In this document: one piece after another, positions 10,696-22,562 of the stretch
How positions within the stretch are numbered: the stretch's first letter is position 1
How the letters are laid out: the number at the start of each line of letters is the position of its first letter
Assembly (NCBI GenBank): GCA_003988795.1
Contig: QYAK01000022.1
Location: forward strand, 124,001-188,000
Length of the DNA stretch: 64,000 nucleotides
Direction: 5' to 3'
Source: Proliferodiscus dingleyae
Lineage: Eukaryota; Ascomycota; Leotiomycetes; Helotiales; Lachnaceae
The notes under the pieces: generated by a model
Databases searched by the model: none
Told to the model about the DNA's origin: nothing
Seen by the model: only the letters and a program-made list of their open reading frames with translations
Made by a program: the position numbers and the translations under genes

Positions 10696-13436
10696 TCGTT
10701 AGGATTTGTGTAGAATGCTGTGTTTTCATGATTAGCGTGGCGTTGTGGACAAGATACCAAACGTATCAGCATGAAAGTCAAAAGTTGGATCCCTCTATTC
10801 ACTGTCGATCTTGACTGAGTTTATACAACCAATTGCATTCATTCTAGCAGACCTCGAGCCTGTGGTAAGCCTTTTCTTTCGGTGTAAGTAGCTGTTATGC
10901 CCTGTGCATACTATGCTCCAACTACTCATGAAGCTGGATCTGAATGCCGCAAGTGGCTTGCACAAAGTGCAATGACGTCTGCACTTCGACCTATCTTGTG
11001 ACCATTAGAGCATTGCAACTCATCTCAATACTGAAATGTCAGCTCCCCCTCTTTGACCATTCCATTGGTTCATCCAGCGAAGTGCGCAAGCATTGAAGCG
11101 TGTGGCTCTTAAAAAACGCGCCCTCTGGACCACTTGCACACCTTAAAAGACGAGAGCCCTCATTTGGGGTAAAGAAACATCATACTGTGTACCAAGCGTT
11201 TCATAATCCTCAATAGATGTATTTTCCGGGACCAATTTTCTCCCTTACAGAGCTTCTACGTCTTCGTGTGAACTGGGAGCACTCGCCCTTACTTGGCCTC
11301 CAGCCTTTCAGCTTCCCATGTCTCGTTGGGCTGGCTCAGTCGCTCTTACACGCCGTGTTGACCGTCAGTCAGCACTGACTCATGGACTTGGTTTAGTGCA
11401 TTTAAGCCTCTAGACGTCGGCCCAGTGTCTATCTTGGTCGTGCTTTGAGACAAGAGAGTTTGTCCTACCTAGATTGGGATATAAGATGTTATCCTTAGCA
11501 AGGCCGTCTTAGTTGCAACTACTGATTTCATTGGCAATTGTAGAAGATAGGAAAAGAAGGGAGAGTTAATATGCGGGATAGATTGATATATAAAGAGCAT
11601 GTGGAGTCAAGTGATGCAAGCAGACTCAGAAAAATTCCACCGGATCAACGCCTACTTGGCAATCATCGAGGGATGTCGTAGATTCGAGCTTTCAAAGGGC
11701 TTGTTCGAATATTAATAAGGGGGTGTATCAGGCAATGTTTTTTTTTTGCTTTATTTGCTTTTTAGAAAAGAGGTGAAAGGATTAAAGGCAAGGAAGCAAG
11801 AAGAGCTCGCAAACCCGAGTGGGGAATATCATCGTCGCATCGTCACTGATCCTTCGCCGAAGTGACGGGGGTAGGCAAATTTCGGCGCATCCGTGCAGAA
11901 TTTCTTGTCTTTTCATGACAAGTCATGCTTTTGAGCACAATTGTTTTCTCGCTGAGCACAACAAAGTTCCTTCATACGAAGGATGCTGCAATGGACCAGA
12001 TTTAAGCTTGATTAAACTTTACGAGCAAGTGGCAATAATCCTGCTGATCCCTTCGGTTATCGACATCCAAGCAGAGCGTAGTCGTCATTTCGCAGGCCTG
12101 CACAGCAATCGCATCTCGCCTTTGAAGGCGACCCAGATGTGGACCGACTAGGTGGACGAAAGCTTTTCTGGCACCGTGGCCATCAAGCCACAACGTACTA
12201 CTTACCAAAGATAGACTAAACCACCGTGCTCTCATTGGTATGCCATGATGGCGCCTACCATTACAGGTCTAGTCAGGTACCGGATATAAGCGCCTCGGCC
12301 CCTTTTTCTTACCACGTTGTAATCTCATGCACCATTCATACCGCCGACAGGCGAGGCAAACGACGCCGTCAACAGTTGAGATGCTTAGGCGCTTCAGAGA
12401 CACGGCCTGGAGTGTGCTACAGGGAAATGAGCCCTCCGTTGTACTGTAGATCCAGCATCACGGTAGAAGGCAAGACGCTCAGAGCAAAGGTTGAAGCTGG
12501 CCATAGCAGTACCATATCCATGGTCGAAGAGCATGAACAAAAACTGCAAAGTGGCTGGTCTGTGTATGCGAGCTCGGCTCTTTCCGACGTATTACTGACA
12601 TGGCACAACTTTTGGCCGATCTTACGGAGCAAACTGGTCGAGTCTCCACGAGCTTCTTTTCGGACAGCCCTGAAGCGTTTCAAGCAGGGCCTTGACACTC
12701 ATCTACTGTACGGCGCAGACGGCGCTATACGACGAAGATACCAACGAGAACGAAATAGCGCTTCGAGAGAGCGAGATTAATGGAAGTACCGTTAGGCAAA
12801 CTTCTCTAGAGTATGGGATATCATCAAGGCTAGTGTCCTGATGAGGTCGCTATCCATAGGGGCTTCTGAGAAGGTGAGTGGCCATCATGTATGGTTCGTA
12901 TGTCTTTTCCTTCAACAGGGGCATTGCTTCATCAAGATCTCTACCCTTTCCAAAGGAAGGGTAGCCCCGCCCAGTTCTACCAGGGCAATGTCAGCCCCGC
13001 CCTTTGCACCTGCGCCGGGTTGCATCCGATAGTTTTGTCATCTTTAGCGAGTCCTATCGTGGTGTTGTTCTCCCCCCTTAGCCCCCCTCTCGCTCACCTC
13101 ATTTCAGGGTAGCGCAGACCAAGCGGGTACTTTCTGTATGGAGTCCACCGTTCAGGCACCGCACCAGAATATCTTCTCCAGCCGTGATGCCCATTATGGC
13201 CCTGACTAGTCTAAATTTGCTGGGTAATGGCTTGCCTCTGGGCGCCTTCTCCGTCTTTCCTTTCTCTCTCTTCCACCGTCACCATCATCAACCTCATCGT
13301 GGTCTTTCCTTTCAACGGCCGTCGTGTCGTGCAAACATTTGTTTGCGTCCCTTCTTTGAAGAACAAATCATCACAATCGTTACCGGCCTCGGCCATATCA
13401 CAATCTTTTCAACTTAAATTACTATAATTCTTCATA
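10696..13436. other. long intergenic region upstream of the chitinase gene
   Basis: 2.7 kb without a supported gene. Frames at 11819-12151 and 12226-12780 (plus) are short of family signal and overlap comparable frames on the other strand. The last 400 bp are pyrimidine-rich and likely contain the chitinase promoter and 5' UTR. A T9 run lies near 11740. Confidence 0.5.
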
Positions 13437-16400
13437 ATGATCTCCACAAAGTCTTTCCTTGCTGCTACCACCGCTTTCTCTTTAATCTCATCTTCAGTCG
13501 CACTATATGATGCAAGCTCCAAAGCAAACGTTGCTGTGTACTGGGTATGTCAGAGCCAGATGTATTGGCAGGACTAGCTGACATTTCCAAGGGAAATGGT
13601 GCCAACCAACAAGATCTGCGAACATTTTGCGAGGAATCAAGCATCGATATCATTCCCATCGGCTTCATCAACACTTTCCCTGATCAAGGCAACGGACTAA
13701 TTGGCGAAAACTTTGGCAACAAGTGCTGGGGAGGTAGTTATTATAAAGGCTCAGGGAACGACCCGAGCGCGAATTCACTTCCAACCCAATGCCCAGACGT
13801 CCAAGAAGATATTCCGTACTGTCAGTCACTCGGCAAGAAGATTCTATTATCTCTTGGAGGTGCTATCGGAAGCTACGAGCTTACCGGATCGGACGAGGGA
13901 ATAGCATTGGCTGATTTCTTATGGGGTGCCTATGGGTATGCGAATCATCAAGCATTTCCTTTCCTAACCCAGACCTATGTTGGCATTTTGGGACCCCGCC
14001 TGCTTAAGCCTTCTTTCTCCAATGGTCTAATGTCTCGGAAGTCCCGAGACACTCCAAGATCACTCAGCTCTAATGATGTTTCATTGGCCATGCTAATTCG
14101 GATTTTCGCAGTCCCTTGACCCCAGCATGGCAAGCTGCTGGTGGTATCCGACCTCTGGACCGAAGTGCTTCTAACACATCAACCGATCCTTTCTATCAGA
14201 TCGACATTGACGGTTTCGACTTTGATATCGAGAAACCATCTGCTGGTAAGCATTTTGTCAACGTTGATATCACTATATTCACACTTCTTAGATGCGCAAG
14301 CCGGCTATATTGCTTTGATTGACAGGCTCCGTGAGAACTTTCAGCAAAACCCATCAAAGACCTATCTCATAAGCGGCGCGCCACAGTGCCCGCTTCTTGC
14401 TCAAAATGGTTTCGAAGATGCCAATATGGGTAACATGATTCTCGCGTCTCAATTCGACATTATCTGGGTGCAGTTCTACGACAACAGCCAAGCAGGCTGC
14501 ACGGCACGCAACTGGGCCGATGCCAATCCTAACTATCCCAGCCAAGCGTCTTCTACGACCACATTGAACTACAACCAGTGGAAGAATACCATCAACAGCG
14601 GAGCCAGCGCCGGTGCGAAGATCTATATTGGACTTTTGGGTGGCCCTGAAACAAGTTGCACTACTTCTGGATATGGAGACTACATCAACCCCGTGGAAGC
14701 AAATCAGCTCATCGAAGCGTTCGGCAGTGATAACCAATTTGGAGGAGTCATGATTTATGATGCTACGAGTTCATTGAACAGCTGTGACTGCACAACGCCA
14801 TACTTTACCGATATCAAAAACTCTCTGAATGGAATTTCCCCACCCGCAAGCTGTACCACTTCCAGCACTGTTTCGAGCACGACGACGACCTCCTCCTCAT
14901 CGACTTCATCTACGAGTTCCGTGGTCACAACCACGTCGTCCTCGTCGTCTTCCGCCTCCACCAGCAGTTCCTCGTCGTCTTCGAGCTCATCAAGCTCCAG
15001 CTCCAGCAGCAGCTCCTCGATCCAGACGACGTCTTCAAGCTCTAGCTCTTCCAGTAGCAGTACCTCCGTTGCAACCACCTCGAGCAGCTCAGTCACAACT
15101 TCCTCCAGCTCCTCCAGCTCGTCTGTAGCAGCCACATCCAGCAGCTCAGTCACGACTTCATCCAGCTCCTCAAGCTCGTCTGTTGCAACCACATCAAGCA
15201 GCTCCTCATTTGATCCGACCACAAGCTCTTCAAGCTCTGTATCCACGTCCAGCAGCTCTTCCACAGCTACGACATCCAGCTCAAGCTCAAGCGCAGTGTC
15301 AACTACGTCAAGTAGCTCTTCTAGTGTCGATTCTACGACGAGCAGTGCGGCGTCCAGTTCTTCGACATCATCATTCCAAACGTTGCCACCCTTCCAGAAC
15401 ACGACAAGCTCAGCCGCATCTACGTCAAGCTCGTCGCTGCAGACCACAAGTGCTTCGAGCTCCTTTGATCCGTCAACTTCGACTAGTGCACCATCCGGTA
15501 CTGGCTTCTCATCCGGAGGAGCCTCTTCCACCGATAGCTTGTCAACCCTTTCTTCGCCATCAGGATCATCTACGGACAATGGAGTCACAGCCTCCTCAAC
15601 CACATCAACCGTCTACACAACTTCCGTTTATACTGTTACGTGAGTGCACAAATCCCTCCTTTAGGCATGGTCTAGGATGCTAATCAATGACAGTTCTTGT
15701 GCCCCAACCGTCACTGATTGCCCAGCCCGCATTGGTTCAGTCACAACAGAGACTATTGCACTTTACACGACAGTTTGCCCAGTCACTGCAACCCAAGGCA
15801 GTAGCGGCGGTGTCTCAGGAAGCTCAACTGCTGTTCAGACGACGCAGCCTGCTCAGGTCACGCAATACACTACCTCAACTGTATATACTACCAACGTATA
15901 CACCGTGACCTCATGTGCACCAACGGTTACCAACTGCCCAGCCAAGATCGGTAGCGTGACTACGGAGACCGTTGCCCTCTACACCACGGTGTGCCCAGTC
16001 ACCGCTCAGTCTTCCGCCGGGTCTTCCGCCGGTTCCACCCCTGTGACAGTGCCCGTTTCTTCCGGGTCGGGCTCATCTGGTCAAGCCAGCGTTTCCACCG
16101 GTGGACAAGCAACTACCACTACCAGCATACACATCTCGAGCACCTTCACAACTTACGTGACCCTCCAGCTTGCTACCTCCGTCGTCAGCGTCGTTCCTAT
16201 ACCTCAATCCTCCGGTGCCTCGACCTCGACCGTTCTCAAGACGACAATCGTCACCTACTCGACCCCGGTCACTTCAACAATCCTGAAGACCACCGTAGTC
16301 CCCTACCCTACCCCATCATCTGGCAACAGCCAGTCGTTCCAAGGAACCGGAACGGGACTACCTAGTGTCAGCTTGGTTTTCACGAAGCAGGTAGAGGTAT

Positions 16401-16567
16401 CTCCTGTTCCAGTCAGCTCGAACGTAGCTCAGGGACAGACTACGACAGTGGGTACTGTGAAGGTGACACCCACGCCGAGCCAGTTCGTCGGTGCGGCAGG
16501 ACGCACAGGTTCAAGCTTCGGATTGATCTGTGCGGTTGTCCTAGGAGCTGTTATGTTATTGCTGTAA
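13437..16567 (+). CDS. GPI-anchored class III-type GH18 endochitinase with Ser-rich stalk
   Basis: Five exons: 13437-13544, 13592-13935, 14112-14245, 14292-15639 and 15694-16567, giving 935 aa. Residues 1-22 are a signal peptide. The GH18 domain begins with ANVAVYWG. The catalytic motif DGFDFDIE is at about 184-191, with Glu191 the expected proton donor. IWVQFYDNSQAGC and the GGVMIYDATS strand complete the barrel. A long Ser/Thr stalk (codons from about 14860 to 15600) follows, then two 42-residue modules with paired Cys (SCAPTV...TVCPVT). The C-terminus is hydrophobic after GRTGSS, consistent with a GPI signal. This is the architecture of fungal wall-bound chitinases such as the ChiA1 group, which hydrolyse chitin beta-1,4 links during wall remodelling. 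The second intron (13936-14111, 176 nt) is longer than the others. If it is retained the frame runs to a stop near 14119, truncating before the catalytic motif. Confidence 0.93.
14860..15530 (+). repeat. Ser-codon low-complexity tract in chitinase
   Basis: Nearly every codon is Ser or Thr, with runs of AGC/TCC/TCG including an uninterrupted stretch of more than 15 Ser codons near 14960-15020. The tract is prone to slippage and so to length variation between strains. It also creates long artefactual frames on both strands. Confidence 0.9.
15608..16003 (+). repeat. tandem 42-codon Cys modules in chitinase, one split by an intron
   Basis: Copy 1 spans 15608-15787 and contains the 54-nt intron 15640-15693. 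Copy 2 spans 15878-16003 with no intron. After splicing both are exactly 126 nt and differ at only a few residues (D/N, R/K, I/V changes). They are separated by a short Gln/Ser/Thr-rich linker. Confidence 0.9.
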
Positions 16568-16684
16568 ATGGCTTTGATGTAAATTATGAGAGGGGGAGTA
16601 AATAGCAGAAAGAGATGTGAATACCAATTTATGTGTATACAATTGCTACATAATTTACCATATTAACCTAATCCGTTTCATAAA

Positions 16685-16906
16685 ATTTTTAGAATCTCAC
16701 TGTCTTATCCCTTCGTCCAACAGCTCGCTTCCTGACACTAGTAAGGGCAAATCGTTCTTATAATAACAATATCAACAGAAAAAGAAAAACAACGTATTTA
16801 TGTGTGAAAATATATAAATATACAAAAATGGTAAAAACCATTCATCTCTACTAGCGTTGGAAACGAGCTGCTGGACGAAGGGATAAGACAGTGAGATTCT
16901 AAAAAT
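16685..16906. mobile_element. MITE-like fold-back element with long terminal inverted repeats
   Basis: The left arm starting at 16685 (ATTTTTAGAATCTCACTGTC...) recurs as the reverse complement ending at 16906. About 47 of 49 bases match, and weaker pairing continues inward to a CTAGTA core for about 60 bp per arm. The interior is AT-rich with no coding potential. Size (222 bp) and structure fit a non-autonomous DNA transposon, but I could not define a target-site duplication with confidence. It lies 118 bp after the chitinase stop, so it could also fold in that transcript's 3' UTR. Confidence 0.7.
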
Positions 16907-17151
16907 ATCATGATCACTCAAAGCCGTAGTCGACATGACACAGCGTTTTCCCTATAATATTCCGTATGAGGCCTTCCGAATAGTAGAAAATGCGAGTATC
17001 TTAATCGCATGGGTATCAATAAAAGAGAGGCATCACTAAGACTCAGAGCATCCATGAGCGTAGTACAGAAGCTGGAGAGACCAAAGAAGTCGGGGCAATC
17101 GTTGAAGAATTTCAATATCTCATCGTACCCTAGCGCGGGAGAACGACAGTA

Positions 17152-18126
17152 TCATTCGTCCATCTCCCATTCAAATTTCAGATTTTCGTTCCTCGCTCTC
17201 CGATTCAAAGCTTTGAAACGCTCTCCTTCCCACCCATTGCCTCTATCCACCCCATCCCACCGGTGTCCTGGTCTTATTCCATACCGATTAGGCGCTGCGG
17301 CGCCCATGTACACTTTCTTTCCTCCCGCTTTCCCTTTTTTGTCCTTCACCATGAACTGCGCAGCAGGGTCATTCCATCTCTCCTGTTCCTTCATCTCCTC
17401 ATTCATCTCGACATCATCCACCGTCCGTGCCAGCGGCATAAACCTCGCTTCATCCAGCTCCTCTCTCCTCTTCGCCGCCTGTGCCCTTTGCACATCCCCC
17501 TTCTGTGCCTCTAGCTCTTCTCTCTCCTTCCTCGCCTTCTCATCTTCCTGTCGTCTCGCCTCTTGTCTCCGCATACTGATGTCTATCCTGCGTCCTGTGG
17601 CATCTCGATAGACAGTTTCCTCACCCCCGCCGCCCTTCTTGCCTTCCTTGGCCCACGCCTCAGCTTCTTCCCGTTTGCGCTTCTCGAACTGCTTCCCTAC
17701 GGCCGCTGCGCTCTGTAGGCCTGCATGCGTCCCATCTCCCATCTTCACCGCTTCATTCTCTTCGATATCATCCTCTATTACAGGTGCCTCATCTTGATTT
17801 AGAGCAGCTGAATTCTCTGCTGCCGCCGCGGCAATAATTTTGTCTGCTTCATCTGCTTGATCGTCTTTCGGCTGGAGCGCCGGCGTCCCTACCACCTTCC
17901 ACGCATTCTTCTTGGCTTTTCGAAACTCCGCTGAGCCAGATGAGACGGTGACTGGTCTGCCGTCTTCATCGTCTTGGTTACTAGAGACAGTGTTGGACCA
18001 GCCTAGAGCGTCGTCGTCTGCGATTGTGAGGCCTGTTTGTGCTGCGGATTTACGTTTTCGTTTTTTGCCGGATGAAGGAGGATCTGCCGAGAGGTATTTG
18101 GAGGCTAGATAGGAAGAGAGCGACAT
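17152..18126 (-). CDS. CWC26: pre-mRNA-splicing factor Cwc26/Bud13
   Basis: A single-exon gene of 324 aa. Bud13 (Cwc26) is a subunit of the RES (retention and splicing) complex with Pml1 and Snu17, acting on the activated spliceosome in the nucleus. Family marks are the N-terminal SLSSYLASKYLS, a basic stretch GKKRKRK, a central Lys/Arg/Glu-rich coiled segment with ETVYRDATGRRID, and the conserved C-terminal block NRYGIRPGHRWDGVDRGNGWE ending FEWEMDE. The length is close to that of other ascomycete orthologues. No intron is needed. Confidence 0.93.
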   Translation of the reverse strand: MSLSSYLASKYLSADPPSSGKKRKRKSAAQTGLTIADDDALGWSNTVSSNQDDEDGRPVTVSSGSAEFRKAKKNAWKVVGTPALQPKDDQADEADKIIAAAAAENSAALNQDEAPVIEDDIEENEAVKMGDGTHAGLQSAAAVGKQFEKRKREEAEAWAKEGKKGGGGEETVYRDATGRRIDISMRRQEARRQEDEKARKEREELEAQKGDVQRAQAAKRREELDEARFMPLARTVDDVEMNEEMKEQERWNDPAAQFMVKDKKGKAGGKKVYMGAAAPNRYGIRPGHRWDGVDRGNGWEGERFKALNRRARNENLKFEWEMDE

Positions 18127-18680
18127 TTCTGTGGATGGGGATGTTTTTTGAAAAAAGAATCAGACGCGGCTGGGAAATATTGAAGTCGCGAGCTCGTGTC
18201 ACGTGGATCAAGCTTGATCCACGGAGAGCGAGCAAAAATCAAGACCATTTACATTCATGAATGAACCGGTTATGATTGTCAAGTACATGATGAATCTGTA
18301 TGTTTGATGTATATATTATCAAAGTTCGAGTCGCTAGTGCAAAGTACACTGCATTTCTTTATGTCCAACTGTAGGCTTACTTATAAAGAACTCTGTTTTA
18401 CATATGATTAACTCTACTTATATATTCGTGACGGATTATAGCATATTAAAATTCAGTCCGATTTTTTGTCATCACATATTTATATATGCCGCATATGTGC
18501 AACTTGAGTTTCAAGATCAACAGGTGGCATCGAACAATGTCCGTTTACTATCATTCAAGTCCTTCAAACACGTCTCACTTCAGCCTCGACTGCATCTATC
18601 TCAAGTCTTTTTGAGACAAAGCTATAATAATATGATGTTTGTCTCATTCAATTCTCGGAAATTTCATTCTAGGGCCTTTC
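18127..18680. other. intergenic, nothing recognised
   Basis: AT-rich sequence between the start of the Bud13 gene and the 3' end of the next minus-strand gene. A plus-strand frame (18404-18748) is not gene-like. A short palindromic stretch with AAGCTTGATCC lies near 18209. No RNA gene seen. Confidence 0.5.
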
Positions 18681-19299
18681 TCAATACCAGAAAACACCAT
18701 GATTTCCAACACCTAACTTTCCCTGATGGCCCAATTCCCCCAGTGTGATCTTGAGTCTCGCTACCAATGCTTTACCGTACTCGGGTCCCAAAGGCGGGCC
18801 AGATTTAGTAGTATCAGCTCTATATGAACATCAGTATGGCTTCATAGAGACTGTATCAAGGGTCAAGAAGAGTATATCTGCGTCAGAGGAAGTCATTCAG
18901 ATTCGATTACTGCGAAATTGCAAAAGCCTCAAATCAGACCCACCTCAACCATGATACTTCTGGGGTACCGGCATCTTTACACGCATTCATCATTACTGCC
19001 GCGATGTCATCGTCGTAAGCGCCGCCCAAAATGACGGCTGCAGGGACCTTGGAGTAATTTCCTGATCCCAAGTCGCAGGCAGACGGGCTGGGCTTGCCAT
19101 TCAAGATGAGAGGGATTTCGACCTGTCCAGCTTCTGGAGTTAGAACCATATGAATTACTTGGGAGTAATTAGCCAGATAGCAACAATTGAATGAGGCAAA
19201 CGTCCACGTACCTTCGTACTCAGGTTTTAGAGCTTGGATAACGACAGAGGCAATCTGAGCCCTCTGACCACACAGGATTACCGGAATAGCTTCGGCCAT
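18681..19299 (-). CDS. conserved fungal Rossmann-like small protein, function unknown
   Basis: Three exons (19299-19212, 19157-18944, 18819-18681) with introns of 54 and 124 nt encode 146 aa. The protein starts MAEAIPVILCG and has HMVLTPEAG, AAVILGGAYDDD and, in the last exon, SGPPLGPEYGKALVARLK before ending VFWY. These are marks of a widespread ascomycete family with a Rossmann-like NAD(P)-binding look (beta strand, then LCGQRAQIA) but no assigned reaction. The third exon carries the conserved C-terminal motif and lies past an in-frame stop, so a one-frame call would truncate the gene. An ATG 90 bp upstream (19389) is in frame, but the conserved family start is at 19299. Confidence 0.82.
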
Positions 19300-20671
19300 G
19301 TTGAGAAATGGACTATTAGTCGCCTGATTGTGCGAATCCCTCAAATATATAGTTGGCTGGTGAGAGTGGAGGAGGCCCTCGGACTTCATGTAAAATAAGC
19401 CTCGCTACACTCTCATTGGGTATGATTGGCGCAGTCGGTGAAGTTTCCAATTATGTCAAAACTAATGTAACCCTTATATGGGTGGTAGCACCACAGAATG
19501 TACATGAATTCGAAGCGAAATCCGCTTTTTGGCTTGCGATTACATAGATCTAATACCTATACCTACGAGCCTCGTAAGGCTGTTCAGCACATCAACCTGC
19601 GGAAGGAGCCGGCGAGTCAGAACTAGTTCGGCCGACCCCTGTCCTACGGCAGTAAGAATCAGATAAATATCTGGTCTATTGACAGAGATCTACGAATGTT
19701 TAGATAGTAATCCAAGATTTTACTAAAAATTGTATACCTGCTCGACCCTTCCTGTATTTGGAACGGCTTTGAGTCGGAAATAAGCTTCGTCAGGGGCTCG
19801 TTTAGTCCTCCAAGCATAAGTATACGTATATTAATTATACGTTACGTAGTAGACTGCAGCACATCTTGGGATAGTTTTTCTTATATGAAAACTATTTCTT
19901 GTTAAATAGAGACGAGAAATATTCATTTAAAGACCACGAAATTAAAGATAGGCTATTGCAAATGGACCTCTACATACAAAAAATTAAAATTGACTACTAC
20001 CGCACCATCTAATTAAATGGGCTTGTGGGATGAGCGGCAGCCTCAGAAAACTGCCACTCGCAAAATCTGTTGCAGGAAGTCAGACCGAAGTCCGATCATC
20101 TTGCCTACGGGAACAACAGTGTGGCGCGCCTTTTATACTCAGTATTGGCTTAGGAGTCATTTACTCAGCCATAATATACGTAGTTTGATTCTGATCATTA
20201 ATCAAAATTTTCCTGGCATGTTCAAACCATGAAACAACATTGGGTGGCATTGTTGAGGCTAGGCTGACCTGGATCGACTCTTGTGACACATGACAGGGGA
20301 CGTATATCCGAGAATCTCACTTAGAGAGATCACCTATGTAAGATACTACCCCGCCATGATGTTTAGCAAATCCGATCAGAGTTCGGATATAGACCCTTGA
20401 CGAAGGTGGGGAGTTCAGCCTCACTTTTCATCAATATTCGAATGACCGTCTAGCAAATAGCCAAGCCCAGTTCGTCCTCTGTAATCACATCGGCCTGCTT
20501 CACATCTTGTTCCCTCTTATTTCATGCACTCTATGGTTCGAGGCGTCAATGTTTATCTTCTGAATAGTAATCATGTTTCTGTCCGAAAGCTTTCCCTCTC
20601 ATATTGAGGGTATATAATGCAGTCATTAACATATTTCTCTTTCTTTCAATATCTTTCTCTATTCTCTCAAG
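19300..20671. other. AT-rich intergenic region
   Basis: 1.4 kb with no coding signal. The middle (about 19680-20000) is clearly AT-richer than its surroundings, with short palindromic AT patches near 19820, which could reflect an old repeat. The right end holds the HD-protein promoter. Confidence 0.5.
20610..20618 (+). promoter_or_regulatory. TATA box of HD-domain gene
   Basis: TATATAAT lies about 60 bp before the ATG at 20672 and is followed by a CT-rich stretch reaching the start codon. That is the usual arrangement of a strong fungal core promoter and suggests a regulated or highly transcribed gene. Confidence 0.6.
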
Positions 20672-21532
20672 ATGCAGCTCTCAGGTCGCTCAGCAAATAA
20701 AGAAGATATCCAGTACACGACAATTGCTGGAGTCAAAGTCCCTGACACACCCATCGTGAGGGCTGCCCAAGCTTTCGCCCGTGCCCATGTGGACGACATG
20801 ACATACAATCGTGAGTGCACCTTTTCTCCCTCTATTTTAAGCCAGTCATCTCAAAAAATATAGATGTGATGCGCTCTTGGCTCTTCGGTGCCATCATTAT
20901 CAACAAAAACGCCTCCTTGAAGGCAGAAATTGACCCCGAAGTTCACGCCCTCGCGGCCATTCTACACGATCTCGGCTGGGATACAGATCCTAATTCTACT
21001 CTCGTCTCTGCTGATAAACGTTTTGAAGTCGATGGCGCTATAGCCGCTCGAGACTTCATCAACAAAGCCGTAGCTGACGGCACTGCAACAGGCTGGGACA
21101 AGCAGAGGGTGCAGCTGGTCTGGGATGCGATCGCTCTGCATGCTACACCGAGTTTTGCTCTTTATAAGGAGCCGGCCGTTGCGTATACGAGTCTCGGTGT
21201 GATGAGTGATTTTGGGGGGCCATACACGCCGGGGACGACACTGACATGGGATGAGTATAACCAGGTCAAGGAGGTATTTCCGAGACTGGATCTGGCCAAG
21301 GGTGTCACAAAGATTATTTGTGGCTTCGCGAAGACTAAGCCTGCTACTACTTACGGTGAGCTCGAATCTTTTCCATTCTATGTACAACATTTGGGACAAG
21401 GTGGACTGCCGGCTGACAAATGAGACAGATAGCTGGATGACAGGCTTTGGCTTCCGGTATGTAGAGGGATATGCTGAAGAGGCAAAGGGAAAGCAGTCAG
21501 TCGATATCATTGGAGGCGCACTTCCAAATTAG
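20672..21532 (+). CDS. HD-domain metal-dependent hydrolase (cyanamide hydratase-like group)
   Basis: Three exons (20672-20810, 20864-21355, 21429-21532) with introns of 53 and 73 nt encode 244 aa. The HD-domain signature is present: His47 in YNHVMRSW and the paired His81-Asp82 in AAILHDLGWD, followed by DGAIAARDFI and a further His in IALHATPS. These coordinate one or two divalent metals in this superfamily. Size and layout match the fungal group that includes cyanamide hydratase and many uncharacterised HD hydrolases. The substrate cannot be read from sequence, so cyanamide hydratase is only a structural comparison. The last exon supplies TTYDSWMTGFGFRY, the conserved family end. No signal peptide; probably cytosolic. 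Confidence 0.85.
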
Positions 21533-22562
21533 AGCTCATCAGCGTGCTCATTCGTACGCGAGCTGCGCTCTCATCGTCTTCTGCTCGTGCTATGGATCTA
21601 TTTGTCCACGCACTATGAAGATAGAGTTGGAAATTTGTCGACTTAGAGGGTGCGGCGCTTTCTGACGCCCGATGGATAATTTAGCAAGTCTAGAAGGAGT
21701 CCAGTTGTTTATGTTACTTGATGTCCTTTCACATTCTGGGACTTCAGCTCGCGGCCACAAATCAGTTGCCATTATCATGACACTTATTCTGATTGCGTAA
21801 GGGAGTGAGTCAAGTAATGTGCCAAAGTTTAGGGTTATGTTTGACATGTGAAAAACAAGCTTATCGCTTGATGCCTTGAAAACAAGAGTAACCTCAAATG
21901 ACTGTAATACCCAAGTATAGCCGTTCCTCGTAGGATTTAGTAAATAATCGAGGATGCAGTCCAAATTTCCTCGAATGTGTAACCAGAGATGGCCATATAT
22001 GTTCTCCTAGTAGAATCAGCAATTAGGTAGCAAAGTCGATTTCAATTGCATTCGTGTGATTGGTTGAGCTTCACTCCACCATCTAGTCCCAACTTTCTCC
22101 ACACTGACTCCATGACGAGCGTAGCGTCGCCTTCACGTTCCCCGCATTCGCATCTGACATGGCCCGGCAAAGCAACAATACATGCAAACAATAGCTCGGA
22201 TTAGCAAGGCTTCTCATGGAGACGAGTATATGGAAGATGGTTCCAAAATAGCAAGTATTTGGAGGAGAAAGTAAATTGGTGATTCGAAAAGTCTCGTGTG
22301 CCTTTGGACCGAAACCGCGACGAAAAATAGTTACCGAGATAGCTCCAAGTCGCGGCATCTCCCCGTCCTAGAGCCCCCGCCACTTCCTCCTACCGCGTCT
22401 GCACGATTACACTTACACTAGAGAAATACAAATCTTCGCCTCCGATTATATCTCCTTCAGCTCCTCGGCGTCCATTTTCTTTCTCTCGAACTCACGTCAC
22501 GAATTTCCTTCCGCTCGATATTGTAGACCAAGCTTTGCAGCTGAGCCTAAATAGACACAAAG
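21533..22562. other. intergenic, no supported gene
   Basis: 1 kb upstream of the flavocytochrome b2-like gene. A GC-rich segment near 22365-22400 contains a GCGGGG-type hexamer (minus strand), matching the CreA carbon-repressor consensus SYGGRG. It is only a single short match. Confidence 0.45.

Noticed and set aside
12226..12780. 184-codon plus-strand frame upstream of the chitinase
   Set aside because: The composition is not protein-like, the opposite strand is equally open, and no motif was recognised.
13547..14119. Apparent 190-codon protein in the chitinase locus
   Set aside because: It is exon 2 read through its introns. The catalytic motif is only reached by splicing 13936-14111.
14755..15603. 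282-codon acidic minus-strand frame and 166-codon plus-strand frame in the chitinase stalk
   Set aside because: Both are shadows of Ser repeats (AGC/TCC read in other frames become Leu/Glu or Gln/Pro). The sense frame has the family motifs.
18209..18235. Short GATCCACG...CGTGGATC pairing near the Bud13 start as a regulatory hairpin
   Set aside because: The stem is very short and could arise by chance; no family or position supports a function.
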